Notes: generated from the letters alone by a model not told the origin. A DNA stretch of 64,000 nt from JAAYDI01 sp052034005 (GCA_052034005.1 JBPOJB010000018.1:1-64000); one strand, 5' to 3'; shown: positions 53,405 to 62,313, numbered from the stretch's first letter. A program made the numbers and translations.

Positions 53405-53432
53405 GGGAAACCCTTGAACGTGGTGGTTTCCC
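53405..53432. promoter_or_regulatory. Inverted repeat upstream of groES
   Basis: GGGAAACC (53405-53412) and GGTTTCCC (53425-53432) are exact complements 12 bases apart, in the 262-base gap between the coiled-coil gene and groES. It is not the HrcA/CIRCE element (TTAGCACTC-N9-GAGTGCTAA). Confidence 0.5.
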
Positions 53433-53545
53433 ATGCGAGAATCACGGCCGATGGCGTGCGTTGGCGGCGCCTCCTGGGCGCGCGAACGGGGCAGTTTGCC
53501 GAGGCCGCACTGGTTGAGAGAGGCACGAGCAAGGGCATACATGCG

Positions 53546-53833
53546 ATGAGAATGGAACCAATAGGTGACAAGGTTGTCATCAAGCGATTGGAGCCGGATG
53601 AACGTACTGCGGGTGGGATCGTGCTGCCCGACTCGGCACGGGACAAGCCGCAACAGGGCCGAGTGCTTTCGGTCGGGGACGGGCGGCAGCTGCGCGACGG
53701 GAGCCGGGTTCCACATCAGGTGCGTGAAGGAGATCGGGTCGTCTTCAGTCGCTATGCCGGGGTCGAAGTGATCGTGGACGACGAGGAAGTGCTGATCATG
53801 AGTGAGGATGAGATTCTGGCTGTGCTGGACTGA
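53546..53833 (+). CDS. groES: Co-chaperonin GroES
   Basis: A 95-aa Cpn10 that caps GroEL. The start (MRMEPIGDKVVIKRLEPDE), the mobile loop (ERTAGGIVLPDSARDKPQQG), and the C-terminal VVFSRYAGVEVIVDDEEVLIMSEDEILAVL are all standard. The ATG at 53546 gives exactly the usual length. No groEL follows; the downstream 437 bases are non-coding and hold a strong hairpin. A second groES or a groEL elsewhere in the genome must provide the partner. Confidence 0.95.
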   Translation: MRMEPIGDKVVIKRLEPDERTAGGIVLPDSARDKPQQGRVLSVGDGRQLRDGSRVPHQVREGDRVVFSRYAGVEVIVDDEEVLIMSEDEILAVLD

Positions 53834-54270
53834 GTTCGAGTAGGGCCTCGTCCAGGCTAAATTTTGGAGTTAGAGTTGTTGCCGATTCGGTGCTGGGAGC
53901 ACCGAACGCTCGATATTTTAACTGGATGGACCACCTGCCCCCGGGCGGCGCGAACCTGCGCACCAGCGCGGCGCCTGGCTCGCAGTCGCGAAGCGACGGC
54001 ACGAACAAAGCCCAGGGCAAAGCTGAGCGGCGCAGCCGCGAAGCGCCGCCCTGGGTCGCGTCCACACGCCAAATCAACAGCAGCCACTAGGTGGGTTCAT
54101 CGTGACGACAGCTGTCTCACATTCCGGGGACAAAATCGGGGACTCGCAGCTGTTCCCGCGAGAAAGGCGTTTTTCGAGGCGCTGTAACCTGTTTGCGTGT
54201 ATTGCCTTGAGTCAACGCGCGCGAGTGGCGGAATCGGCCGGCGCGCTGGACTTCCAAGGAGTCGAGTACC
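53834..54270. other. Intergenic region with a second, imperfect inverted repeat
   Basis: Beyond the stem-loop at 53886 there is a long imperfect inverted repeat at about 54010-54057, where CCCAGGG-plus-GCGGCGC faces GCGCCGCCCTGGG, with an unpaired insertion in the left arm. The 48-base unit could form an extended hairpin. No gene is supported here. Confidence 0.45.
53886..53906 (+). terminator. Stem-loop after groES
   Basis: TTCGGTGCT (53886-53894) and AGCACCGAA (53898-53906) form a perfect 9-bp stem with a 3-base loop, 52 bases after the groES stop, followed by CGCTCGATATTTTA. A T-rich stretch follows after eight bases, so it is a plausible but not classical terminator. Confidence 0.5.
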
Positions 54271-55389
54271 ATGGCATATCGGCCTATCGTGGTGGCGGCG
54301 ATGCTGATGTCGATTCTCCGCGCGGGGACGGCCTGCGCGGAGGAGTCCGACACGGTGGATCGCCGGACTTACACGGCGGTGGTCGCGAAGGCGATCGCTT
54401 TTTTGGAGGCGAAGGGTCAGGCGGTCGACGGCTCGTTCAGCGCGTCTTCCGGGCCCGGCGTGACGGCATTGGCCACGACCGCCTTGCTGCGGCAGGGACG
54501 GGACGTCGAGAGTCCGAGCGTGGCCAAGGGGCTTACGTATCTGGAGCGGTTCGTGCATCCGGACGGTGGCGTTTACCAGGAAGGGTCGGTGTACCAGAAC
54601 TACGAGACGAGTTTGGCGATCCAGTGTTTCAAGGAGGCCAACCGCGACGGCCGCTACGATGCGGTCTTGAAAGGTGCCGATGCGTTCGTCCGTGAACTCC
54701 AATGGGACGCTGGGGAGGGTTTGGACAGTTCGTCGTTATCCTACGGCGGCGCCGGATATGGGAACCACAAGCGCCCCGACCTGTCGAACACGGGGTTCTT
54801 CATGGACGCCATGAAGGCGATGGGGCGTGGCCCGGACGACCCGGCGATCCAGCGTGCTCTGATCTTCATTTCGCGGTGCCAGAACCTCGAGTCGGAGTAC
54901 AACATGACGCCGTTCAGCGCGAAGAACCCGGACGGCGGATTCTACTACACGCCGGCCGCTGGCGGCGCGAGTCCGGCCGGCACGACCGAGAACGGTGGGC
55001 TGCGCAGTTACGGCTCGATGACCTACGCCGGCCTGATGAGCATGATTTTTGCGGGTGTCGGCCCGGACGACGTGCGGGTCAAGGCGGCCGTCGGCTGGAT
55101 CCGCCGGCATTACGACCTGGACACGAATCCGGGGATGGGCGGTGCCGGGCTGTACTATTACTACCACACGTTCGCCAAGGCGCTCAATGCAATGGGGCTC
55201 CAGGAGGTCGAGGACGAGCACGGGGTCAAGCATCCGTGGCGTGCCGAGCTGGTCGCCACACTGGCCCGGCGCCAGCAGCCGGACGGGTCCTGGATCAACG
55301 AGTTCGACCGGTGGCTGGAGGGGGACGCCAACCTGGTCACCGCGTACGCTTTGCTGACGCTGGCTTACTGCCGGCCGGCGGCCGACTAG
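54271..55389 (+). CDS. Secreted prenyltransferase/squalene-cyclase-like repeat protein
   Basis: A 372-aa exported protein with an alpha-alpha barrel of the terpene-cyclase/prenyltransferase fold. A signal peptide (PIVVAAMLMSILRAGTACA) precedes repeat units with QW-like features: DGSFSASSGPGVTALATTALL, PDGGVYQEGSVYQNYETSLAIQCF, NPDGGFYYTP, QQPDGSWINEFDRW. The DxDD motif of true squalene-hopene cyclases is not visible, and export argues against terpene synthesis, so I treat it as a binding-type planctomycete homologue. AAGGAG lies nine bases before the ATG. It stands alone in its orientation between groES and the PSP1 gene. Confidence 0.82.
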   Translation: MAYRPIVVAAMLMSILRAGTACAEESDTVDRRTYTAVVAKAIAFLEAKGQAVDGSFSASSGPGVTALATTALLRQGRDVESPSVAKGLTYLERFVHPDGGVYQEGSVYQNYETSLAIQCFKEANRDGRYDAVLKGADAFVRELQWDAGEGLDSSSLSYGGAGYGNHKRPDLSNTGFFMDAMKAMGRGPDDPAIQRALIFISRCQNLESEYNMTPFSAKNPDGGFYYTPAAGGASPAGTTENGGLRSYGSMTYAGLMSMIFAGVGPDDVRVKAAVGWIRRHYDLDTNPGMGGAGLYYYYHTFAKALNAMGLQEVEDEHGVKHPWRAELVATLARRQQPDGSWINEFDRWLEGDANLVTAYALLTLAYCRPAAD

Positions 55390-55449
55390 GCTCAGCCGCC
55401 GACGGGGGGCGGCGTGGCGGACCGCGGCGCGCCCTTCCCGCTGTTTTTT

Positions 55450-55470
55450 GACCGCACTATACTTGCGGTC
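55450..55470. promoter_or_regulatory. Inverted repeat flanking TATACT before the PSP1 gene
   Basis: GACCGC (55450-55455) and GCGGTC (55465-55470) surround ACTATACTT, which contains the -10-like TATACT (55458-55463). A promoter covered by an operator is one reading; the -35 region (TTCCCG at 55435-55440) is weak. Confidence 0.35.
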
Positions 55471-55548
55471 GGGCGTACCCGGGCGCGGGCGTCGGGTAGC
55501 GCGCGGTTCGAAGTCGCCGGCCGGTAGGGTTCAACGTTAAGGACGCGC

Positions 55549-56367
55549 ATGGTCAGGTATATGGTGCGTTTCGGTGCGATGCGGGCCCTGGGGGTGTTCA
55601 CCCCGCGCGGCAACGATCGGTACACGAGAGGCGCCCGGGTCATCGCCCGCACCAATCGCGGTCTGGAGGCAGGCGACGTGCTGTGCACGGCGGACGAGGA
55701 GCTGATGGGGGCGATGGGCGACGCGCCCCAGGGCCAGATCCTCCGCGAGATGACCCCTGACGACATCAACGAACTGGCCCATATCAAGGCCAACGAACGC
55801 CGGGAGTTCGAGGTCTGCCAGGAGCATGTGCGGAAGCTCGAGCTGTCGATGCAGCTGGTCGACATCGAACACTTGTTTGGCGGCGAACGCGTCGTGGTCT
55901 ACTATCTGGCTGAACAGCGCGTGGATTTCCGAGAGCTGGTCAAACGCCTGGCGTCGGAATTCCAGACGCGGATCGAGATGCGGCAGATCGGCGTCCGTGA
56001 CGAAGCCAAGCTGTTGGCCGACTATGGCGACTGTGGCCAACCGGTTTGCTGCGGCAGTTACCTGACCGAGATGCCGCCCGTCTCGATGAAGATGGCCAAG
56101 CTGCAGAAGGCGACGTTGGATCCAACCAAGATCTCCGGGCGCTGCGGCCGGCTCAAGTGCTGCCTGCGTTACGAATACGACACTTATGTCAGCCTGCAGA
56201 GACAACTGCCGCCGGTCGGTGCCGAGGTGGTGACGGCCACGGGGAAGGCACGCGTGTTGGGCCACGAGATCCTGGCTCAACAACTGTTGGTTCAAATGGA
56301 GGACAACCGCCGGACGCTGATCCACGCCTCCGACGTCCTGTCCGTCACCAAGAAAGGGGCCGGATGA
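55549..56367 (+). CDS. PSP1 domain protein (RicT-like)
   Basis: A 272-aa protein with the PSP1 C-terminal domain (about 60-190). Conserved features are QLVDIEHLFGGERVVVYYLAE, VDFRELVKRLASEF, EMRQIGVRDEAKLLADYGDCGQPVCCG and ISGRCGRLKCCLRYEYDTY, with a dense set of cysteines (six in the last 40 residues of the domain). In Bacillus RicT works with RicA and RicF on an RNA-processing complex that binds iron-sulfur clusters; whether that holds here is not known and neither partner is nearby. AAGGA lies six bases before the ATG at 55549. Confidence 0.88.
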   Translation: MVRYMVRFGAMRALGVFTPRGNDRYTRGARVIARTNRGLEAGDVLCTADEELMGAMGDAPQGQILREMTPDDINELAHIKANERREFEVCQEHVRKLELSMQLVDIEHLFGGERVVVYYLAEQRVDFRELVKRLASEFQTRIEMRQIGVRDEAKLLADYGDCGQPVCCGSYLTEMPPVSMKMAKLQKATLDPTKISGRCGRLKCCLRYEYDTYVSLQRQLPPVGAEVVTATGKARVLGHEILAQQLLVQMEDNRRTLIHASDVLSVTKKGAG

Positions 56368-56449
56368 GGCCTGTTTCGTCCGCGGCCGCCGTCCGGCGCG
56401 GACATCCGCGCAGGCCCGTGGCCCACACATCATCAAGAGACTCGCAATC

Positions 56450-56863
56450 ATGCCTGGACAAGATCATCCGATCTTCGACCTGCTCAAGCGGGATCGGCGG
56501 TACAAGCTGGAGGCCTATAAGTTCGTCCGCGATGCCCTGTCGTATGCTCATGACGAACTGCAAATGGGACAGGCGGTATCGCCGGAAGGCGCGGATGAGC
56601 TGCAGACGGAAGCCCACCTTACCGGCCAGCAGTTGTGCGAGGCGATCCGCCTCTATGCGATCGAGCAGTTCGGACTGATGGCGCGCGTCGTGCTGACCAA
56701 CTGGGGCATCTCGTGCACCAGCGACTTCGGCGAAATCGTCTACAATCTGATCGACATCGGCCAGATGAAGAAATCCGAGACGGATCGGCGCGAGGACTTC
56801 GACGACATCTACTCGTTCGACGAAGCGTTCGACCGCCATTTCAAGATCACACAGAACGAGTAG
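56450..56863 (+). CDS. Minf_1886 family protein
   Basis: A 137-aa soluble protein with the pattern I recall for the Minf_1886 family: YKLEAYKFVRDALSYAHDEL, then HLTGQQLCEAIRLYAIEQFG, LMARVVLTNWGISCTSDFGEIVYNLIDIGQM and REDFDDIYSFDEAFDRHFK. The family is found mainly in Planctomycetes and Verrucomicrobia and has no known function. It begins 82 bases after the PSP1 stop in the same direction, and the pairing may be conserved; that can be checked by comparing genomes. AAGAGA lies upstream of the ATG. Confidence 0.75.
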   Translation: MPGQDHPIFDLLKRDRRYKLEAYKFVRDALSYAHDELQMGQAVSPEGADELQTEAHLTGQQLCEAIRLYAIEQFGLMARVVLTNWGISCTSDFGEIVYNLIDIGQMKKSETDRREDFDDIYSFDEAFDRHFKITQNE

Positions 56864-56870
56864 AACGGCC

Positions 56871-57017
56871 GTGAAATCGCCACCCGGTCCGGAGCCGCCG
56901 CGCCCGCTGCCACCCGCCCGTCCGCGACGCCCCCGCCGCGCGCTGCTGGTCGTCAGCACCGCGCTGCTTGCCGCCTGGGTCCTCTTCCTGATCCTCGTCG
57001 CCTGGCGGGTGATTTGA
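56871..57017 (+). CDS. Small single-pass membrane protein (48 aa)
   Basis: A 48-codon frame starting with GTG eight bases after the Minf_1886 stop. It has a proline- and arginine-rich N-terminus (about 24 residues) followed by one strong membrane helix (ALLVVSTALLAAWVLFLILVAW). The stop is convergent with the symporter gene, leaving 15 bases. There is only a weak Shine-Dalgarno sequence, so expression may rely on coupling. The clean polar/basic then hydrophobic layout is more like a real small protein than a chance frame in GC-rich DNA, but this is inference. Confidence 0.5.
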   Translation: MKSPPGPEPPRPLPPARPRRPRRALLVVSTALLAAWVLFLILVAWRVI

Positions 57018-57032
57018 GCATCGGCCGACAGG

Positions 57033-58781
57033 TCATCGAAACACGCAATACAACAGCAGGAATGTGACGACGACCACGGCCGAGAGCACGCGGTAGTTGC
57101 CCAAGCCGCGCCCGTGTGCTTCACCCCGCAGCGGTTCGAGCCAACTGTCCCAGACCAGCGGCCGGGCGGTCTCCTTCAAGGGCTCGGGAAAACGCAGCGA
57201 GACCACGACGATCAGCGCCGCGCAGAAGACGCACAGATAGAACGACATGATCATGGAACTCAGCAGGATCCCCGTGTGAGCGACGTGCCATGCCACCACC
57301 CGATCCCAGCCCGTGCGGTCGTGGAACAGCTCCAGGAAGAACACGGTGATGCCGATCAGATTGCCGGCGACCAGCGCGGCATAGGCTGACCGGGCCGTGG
57401 CGCGTTTCCAGAAGACTCCGAACAGGAACACCGCGGTGATGGGCGGCGCGGCGTAACAGATCATATTGGTCAGCGCCTGGAAAACCGTGTCGCCCTTGCC
57501 GAACACGGGTGAACAGAAGATGGCCAGCACGGTCCCGGCCACCGTGGTGAGCTTGCCGACCAGCACCAGGCGGCGATCGGACGTCTGGGGCCAGTACCGC
57601 TGGACGATGTCGTACGCGAAGAGCGTGGCGGTGGAGTTCAGGGCGGCCGAGCAGGTCTGCATCGCGGCGGCGAGCATCGCGGCCGTCACCAGCCCCTTGA
57701 GCCCCCAGGGCAGCATGTGCGTGATCATGAACGTGTAGGTGTCCTTGGGGTTCTGAGGGGCCGCGCCGCCGAAAACCGGGTTGCCCTGCTGCACCAGCGC
57801 CACGCAGATCACGCCGGGCAGGACGAACAGGAACACCGGCAGGATCTTGAGAAAAGCACAGAACAGCGGACCCAAACGAGCCTGCTTCTCATCCCGCGCC
57901 GCCAAGACCCGCTGCACGATCGTCTGGTCGCAGCACCAGTACCAGATCCCGATGACCGGATAGCCCAACAGGATCCCGTACCAGGGCTGCTTGCTCGGGT
58001 CGCCCGTGTGGCGGAAGATCGACAGGAAATTCCCCGTGGGCCAGGCGCAGCAGACCTCGGGACTTGCCGCCTGGGCCAGCGGATGCGGGCAGGTCGACAG
58101 CGTGTGGGCCATCTCCCGCCAGCCGCCGACATGGTAGTAGCCGACCGCCGTGATGCAGACCGCCCCGACCAACAGCAGAACGGTCTGGATGCTCTCGGTC
58201 CACACGACGGCCAACAGGCCGCCCACCATCGTGTAGATGCCGGTCAGGACCGCCAACACGACGATGAAGAACATCAGCGGATCCAGGCCCAGGATCGTCG
58301 CGCCGACATCGATTTCCAGGACACCGCGGAGCACCAGGGCCGCCGTGTAAAGCGCCACGCCGATGTGCATGACCACCGCTGAAATGATGGAAACGATCGT
58401 CAGCCAGTCGCGGCAGTGCCGGTTGTAGCGGCGTTCCAGGAAGTCCGGAAGCGTCGCCACGCGCGAGCGCAAATACAAGGGCGCGAAGAACAGCGACAAC
58501 AGGACGAGCACGAAGCCGGCCATCCATTCGAAATTCCCGAAGACAATGCCGTACTTGTACGCCGTCTCCGCGAAACTCACCAGGTGCACCGTCGAGATGT
58601 TGGCCGCGAACATCGCCAGCCCGATGACGGGCCAGCCCAACGTGTTGCCCGCCAGAAAGTAATGGCGACCTTCACCACCGTGCACACGACGCGTCCGGGC
58701 ATAACAACCCAACGCCACGATGGCGGCCAGGTACCCCAACACGATCGATCGATCCGTCCACGAAAACAGTGCGGAGTTCAA
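57033..58781 (-). CDS. Sodium:solute symporter (SSS family)
   Basis: A 582-aa membrane protein with about 14 transmembrane segments. The SSS features are LAMFAANISTVHLVSFAETAYKYG, FLERRYNRHCRDW and AAMLAAAMQTCSAALNSTATLFAYDIVQR, as in SGLT-type sugar and related transporters. The substrate cannot be deduced. The start codon is TTG at 58781-58779 with GAGGGC upstream; no better in-frame ATG or GTG exists nearby, so I am only moderately sure of the exact start. It is transcribed divergently from the CPA2 antiporter gene. Confidence 0.9.
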   Translation of the reverse strand: MNSALFSWTDRSIVLGYLAAIVALGCYARTRRVHGGEGRHYFLAGNTLGWPVIGLAMFAANISTVHLVSFAETAYKYGIVFGNFEWMAGFVLVLLSLFFAPLYLRSRVATLPDFLERRYNRHCRDWLTIVSIISAVVMHIGVALYTAALVLRGVLEIDVGATILGLDPLMFFIVVLAVLTGIYTMVGGLLAVVWTESIQTVLLLVGAVCITAVGYYHVGGWREMAHTLSTCPHPLAQAASPEVCCAWPTGNFLSIFRHTGDPSKQPWYGILLGYPVIGIWYWCCDQTIVQRVLAARDEKQARLGPLFCAFLKILPVFLFVLPGVICVALVQQGNPVFGGAAPQNPKDTYTFMITHMLPWGLKGLVTAAMLAAAMQTCSAALNSTATLFAYDIVQRYWPQTSDRRLVLVGKLTTVAGTVLAIFCSPVFGKGDTVFQALTNMICYAAPPITAVFLFGVFWKRATARSAYAALVAGNLIGITVFFLELFHDRTGWDRVVAWHVAHTGILLSSMIMSFYLCVFCAALIVVVSLRFPEPLKETARPLVWDSWLEPLRGEAHGRGLGNYRVLSAVVVVTFLLLYCVFR

Positions 58782-59186
58782 CGCCGTGCCCTCGCCGAAA
58801 GCGAATCTGCTTCACGATGGTCAGCCTGGGCAGACCCGTTGACTGACTGTGTTGACTCGAATGACGCAGACGCCTGTCGCAGCGCCGCGAGGTAGAATAT
58901 GGTACTTTCCCTGCTCTGCCAACTACCGACCGATCCATGGCCGGCGGAAGGCGCCGAGATTCTCGAGCGGCCCCGTCGTGCGACCCGCGGTTCGTGCCTG
59001 GACGGCCGGCTGTCTCGAGCCCCTGACCGGTAACGTCCGCATCGATCGGCTGGACTCGACCCGGCCGGTTGGCCGGCGGCCGGCGTGGGGCCCAGGTCGA
59101 TTGGAGGACTCCTCCTTGCCGGTTTCCGCCGATTCCACTAAGACATCAGGGGCGTCGGTTCTGTTGCAGGTCGTCGAGGAGCGTGC
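58782..59186. other. Divergent intergenic region with direct TTGACT repeats
   Basis: About 405 bases. Two TTGACT hexamers (58839-58844 and 58852-58857) lie 13 bases apart, and a TAGAAT (58893-58898) follows. The rest is GC-rich with several GGCCGG words. I see no gene. Confidence 0.4.
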
Positions 59187-60920
59187 ATGGCCTGGTCCAT
59201 CCCCGTGCTTGCAGCCACAGGGCACGATATGTGGCATTCGCTGCTGGAGATCCTCTTGCTCCTGGGCCTGGCCATGGCGTTGGGTGCGGTCGCGGAGTGG
59301 TTGCGTCAGAGCGCTATCATCGGGTACCTGATCGCGGGGGCCATCATCGGCCCGCACGTGTTGGGGTGGGTTTCCGGGCAACAAGAGGTCATGCGTTTTG
59401 CCGAGCTGGGCGTGGCGCTGTTGTTGTTCACGATCGGGCTCGAGTTCTCCTTCCCGCGGCTCGTGAGTCTGGGCAGGGTGCCGCTCCTGGCGGGCGTGGT
59501 CCAGGTGCTGTTGACGCTGGCGATCGGGGCGGCGTTGAGCGCGGCGCTGGGTTTGGGGGCGTCCGAATCGGTCGTGATCGGCGCGATGGCGGCGATGTCC
59601 AGCACGGCGTTCGCGCTGCGGGTGTTGGCCGACCGTGCGGAGGTGGACAGTCCGTACGGTCGGATCTCGCTGGGCATGCTGCTCGTGCAGGACGCGGCGG
59701 TCGTGCCGCTGATGTTGGTCGTCACGCTGTTGGCCAACGGCGGCACGCTGACCACGATGCTCTGGCAGCTGGACCTGACGCTCATCTCGTCCTTGGCATT
59801 GATCATGGTGCTCTATGTTTTCTTCATACACATTGCACCGCGGTTGCTGCGGTTCGCGGCGTGGCGGCGGAACCGCGACCTGCCGATCCTGCTGTCGTTG
59901 GTGATGGCGTTGGGCGCGGCGTGGCTGGCTCAACGGCTGGGTCTCAGCCCGGCGTTGGGGGCCTTCATCGCGGGCGTGTTGTTGGGCGCCTCGCCGTTTG
60001 CGGTGCAGATCCGCGCCGACGTGGAGCCGGTGAAGACGATCCTGGTCACGCTGTTTTTCGCCACGGTGGGCATGTATGGCGATGCCGTCTGGTGTTTTCA
60101 GCACCTCGGCCTGGTCACGCTGGTCTCGGCTGCGATCGTAATCGGCAAGGTACTGATCACGTTTGTGGCGGTGCGGGCATGTCAAGGCCGCGTCCAGTTT
60201 GCGGCGGCGGCGGCCTTGTGTGTGGCCCAGGTCGGCGAGTTTTCGTTCGTGTTGGCGACGATCGCCCGCGGCGAGGGGGCCGGTCACAGCATCCTGTCCG
60301 AGGGCGTGTTCCGCGCGATGGTGGCGGCCACCATCGTCAGCCTGCTGATTTCGCCCTACTTGATTGCGGCCGCCCCGCGTGTGGATGCCGCCGTGGTGCG
60401 CCTGCTGGCACGCTTGCGCTCGCGGCGCCCGGGAGCGACCGCCGCGCCGGCTCAGACGCCGGCGCCGACCGGGCAGAACCGCCCGGCCGAGCATGACAGG
60501 ATCTTCATCTTCGGCTTCGGGCCGGCCGGCCAGCGGGCTGCCGAGGACCTGCTCGTGCGGCACCAGAACCAGCTCGTCATTATCGACATCAATCCCAACA
60601 ACGTGCAGGTCGCCGAGCGCTACGGCTTGAGCGCGCATATCGGCGACGCGACCCAGACCGAGATCTTGACGCATGCGAATATCTATCGCGCGAACCTGGT
60701 AATCATTACGGTACCGACGCCCGACGTGAGCCGGCGGCTCGTGCATCTGGTGCGGCATCACGCGCCCCACGCGATGGTCTTCGCCCGGTCGCGCTATCAC
60801 ATGCATCGTTGGCAGCTGACGCACGCCGGCGCCGATGTGGTAGTGGACGAAGAGGACCGGGTGGGCCACGAGCTGGCGGCTCAGGTCCTGGAATTCCTCA
60901 GCGAACCCGCGATGGACTGA
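59187..60920 (+). CDS. CPA2-type cation:proton antiporter with TrkA-N domain (KefB-like)
   Basis: A 577-aa protein with about 12 membrane segments (LEILLLLGLAMALGAVAEWL; SAIIGYLIAGAIIGPHVLGW; FTIGLEFSFPRLVSLG), then a cytoplasmic linker and a C-terminal TrkA-N/RCK nucleotide-binding domain from about residue 425 (RIFIFGFGPAGQRAAEDLL; IIDINPNNVQVAERYG; GDATQTEILTHANI). KefB/KefC proteins exchange K+ for H+; the ion here is inferred. GAGGAG precedes the ATG. The RCK-type domain suggests gating by NAD(H) or a similar ligand. Confidence 0.9.
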   Translation: MAWSIPVLAATGHDMWHSLLEILLLLGLAMALGAVAEWLRQSAIIGYLIAGAIIGPHVLGWVSGQQEVMRFAELGVALLLFTIGLEFSFPRLVSLGRVPLLAGVVQVLLTLAIGAALSAALGLGASESVVIGAMAAMSSTAFALRVLADRAEVDSPYGRISLGMLLVQDAAVVPLMLVVTLLANGGTLTTMLWQLDLTLISSLALIMVLYVFFIHIAPRLLRFAAWRRNRDLPILLSLVMALGAAWLAQRLGLSPALGAFIAGVLLGASPFAVQIRADVEPVKTILVTLFFATVGMYGDAVWCFQHLGLVTLVSAAIVIGKVLITFVAVRACQGRVQFAAAAALCVAQVGEFSFVLATIARGEGAGHSILSEGVFRAMVAATIVSLLISPYLIAAAPRVDAAVVRLLARLRSRRPGATAAPAQTPAPTGQNRPAEHDRIFIFGFGPAGQRAAEDLLVRHQNQLVIIDINPNNVQVAERYGLSAHIGDATQTEILTHANIYRANLVIITVPTPDVSRRLVHLVRHHAPHAMVFARSRYHMHRWQLTHAGADVVVDEEDRVGHELAAQVLEFLSEPAMD

Positions 60921-60970
60921 TGCGATGACCAGGACGCAGTGTGGACGGCTGTTCCGAGAGGAGAGTGAAG

Positions 60971-62266
60971 ATGAGACTTGTCATGCATGGGGCGGTCCTG
61001 GCGACCGCGCTGGTTGGTGCGTGCGGCTGTTCGAACGCGGCGGACCGGCCGCTGGTGTCAGGACAGCCGGTGGCTTTGGCGGACGTCGAAACGGCGCCCT
61101 ATTGGCCGGCGTTTCTGGGCCCGCGCGGCGACAACAGGTCCGACGAGACGGGTCTGCTGCGCTCGTGGCCTGCCGATGGGCCGGCGCGCCGGTGGACGGC
61201 GGAAGGGATCGGCCACGGCTACTCGTCGGTGAGCTTGGCGCGCGGCCTGATCTTCACGGCCGGCAACGTCAACGATCAGAGCGTGGTCACGGCACTGGAC
61301 CTGGAGGGCACCATCCAGTGGCAGACCCCGGCCGGCGACGCCTGGACTGGCAGCCATTCCGGCACGCGCAGCACGCCGACAGTCGATGAGGACCGGATCT
61401 ACTATCAGAACCCGCTCGGAGACCTGTTCTGCCTGGATGCGGCCAGCGGCCGGCCCATCTGGAATGTGAACGTCCTGGAGCGCTTCGGCGCTGAGAACAT
61501 CACGTGGGCCCTGGCCGAATCGACCGTGGTCGATGGGAAACGCGTGATCAGCACTCCCGGTGGGCCTCAGACCGCGGTCGTCGCGCTGGACAAGATGACC
61601 GGGGAGACGGTCTGGCAGTCGCCGTCCGCTGAACAGGACAAAACGGGCTATGCCACTCCCGCGCTAGTGGAATACGAAGGGAAGCGCCTGATCTTCACGT
61701 TTACCGCTCGGGCGATCATCTGCGTGGACGCGGACAGCGGCCGACTCTATTGGCGAGTCCCCCACAAGACGGCTTATGACGTCCATGCGCTCACGCCCAT
61801 CTTCCACGACGGGTGCCTGTTCGTCAGTAGCGGCTATGGGACTGGTTCTCGGATGCTAAAGGTGCAGGTGGCGGGCCAGGAGGTCAAGGCCGAAGACGTC
61901 TGGGCCAATCGCCAGCTGGACAACCATCACGGCGGCGTGCTGCTGTGGGATGGCTACCTCTACGGGTCCGCCTTCGGGCCCAAGTGGGCCTGCCTCGAAT
62001 GGGCCAGCGGCCGGACGATGTACCTGGAGCCCGGTGTGGGCAAGGGGTCGCTCACTTATGCGGACGGGATGCTGTACACGCTGAGCGAGGACATGGTCAT
62101 GGGGCTGGTCGCAGCCGGCCCGGACCGGTTCGAAGTGGTCAGCCGTTTCCACCTCCCCGACGGAGGTGAAGGACCCAGCTGGGCTTACCCGGTCGTCTGT
62201 GGCGGCCGACTCTACGTACGTCACGACAACTACCTCTACTGCTACGATGTGCGCGACACCCGGTGA
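60971..62266 (+). CDS. PQQ-like beta-propeller lipoprotein
   Basis: A 431-aa exported protein with a lipobox-type signal (VLATALVGACGC). The sequence WPAFLGPRGDNRSDETGLLRSWP is characteristic of planctomycete PQQ-like propeller proteins. Blades are marked by repeats such as GDLFCLDAASGRPIWNVNV, TAVVALDKMTGETVWQSPS and AIICVDADSGRLYWRVPH. The family usually lacks PQQ-dehydrogenase catalytic residues and probably acts as a binding scaffold. It follows the antiporter gene by 50 bases in the same direction, and GGAGAG precedes the ATG. Confidence 0.88.
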   Translation: MRLVMHGAVLATALVGACGCSNAADRPLVSGQPVALADVETAPYWPAFLGPRGDNRSDETGLLRSWPADGPARRWTAEGIGHGYSSVSLARGLIFTAGNVNDQSVVTALDLEGTIQWQTPAGDAWTGSHSGTRSTPTVDEDRIYYQNPLGDLFCLDAASGRPIWNVNVLERFGAENITWALAESTVVDGKRVISTPGGPQTAVVALDKMTGETVWQSPSAEQDKTGYATPALVEYEGKRLIFTFTARAIICVDADSGRLYWRVPHKTAYDVHALTPIFHDGCLFVSSGYGTGSRMLKVQVAGQEVKAEDVWANRQLDNHHGGVLLWDGYLYGSAFGPKWACLEWASGRTMYLEPGVGKGSLTYADGMLYTLSEDMVMGLVAAGPDRFEVVSRFHLPDGGEGPSWAYPVVCGGRLYVRHDNYLYCYDVRDTR

Positions 62267-62313
62267 AGCGTATGCACGGTGAAGAGCCGGACGAGGTCCG
62301 CACCCGTGCACAT

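Noticed and set aside
53405..53432. CIRCE element upstream of groES
   Set aside because: The inverted repeat there does not match the CIRCE sequence or its 9-base spacer; it is reported only as an unknown inverted repeat.
58923..60869. A 648-codon minus-strand open frame over the CPA2 antiporter gene
   Set aside because: It is His/Arg/Gln-rich antisense of a gene with clear membrane and TrkA-N domains.
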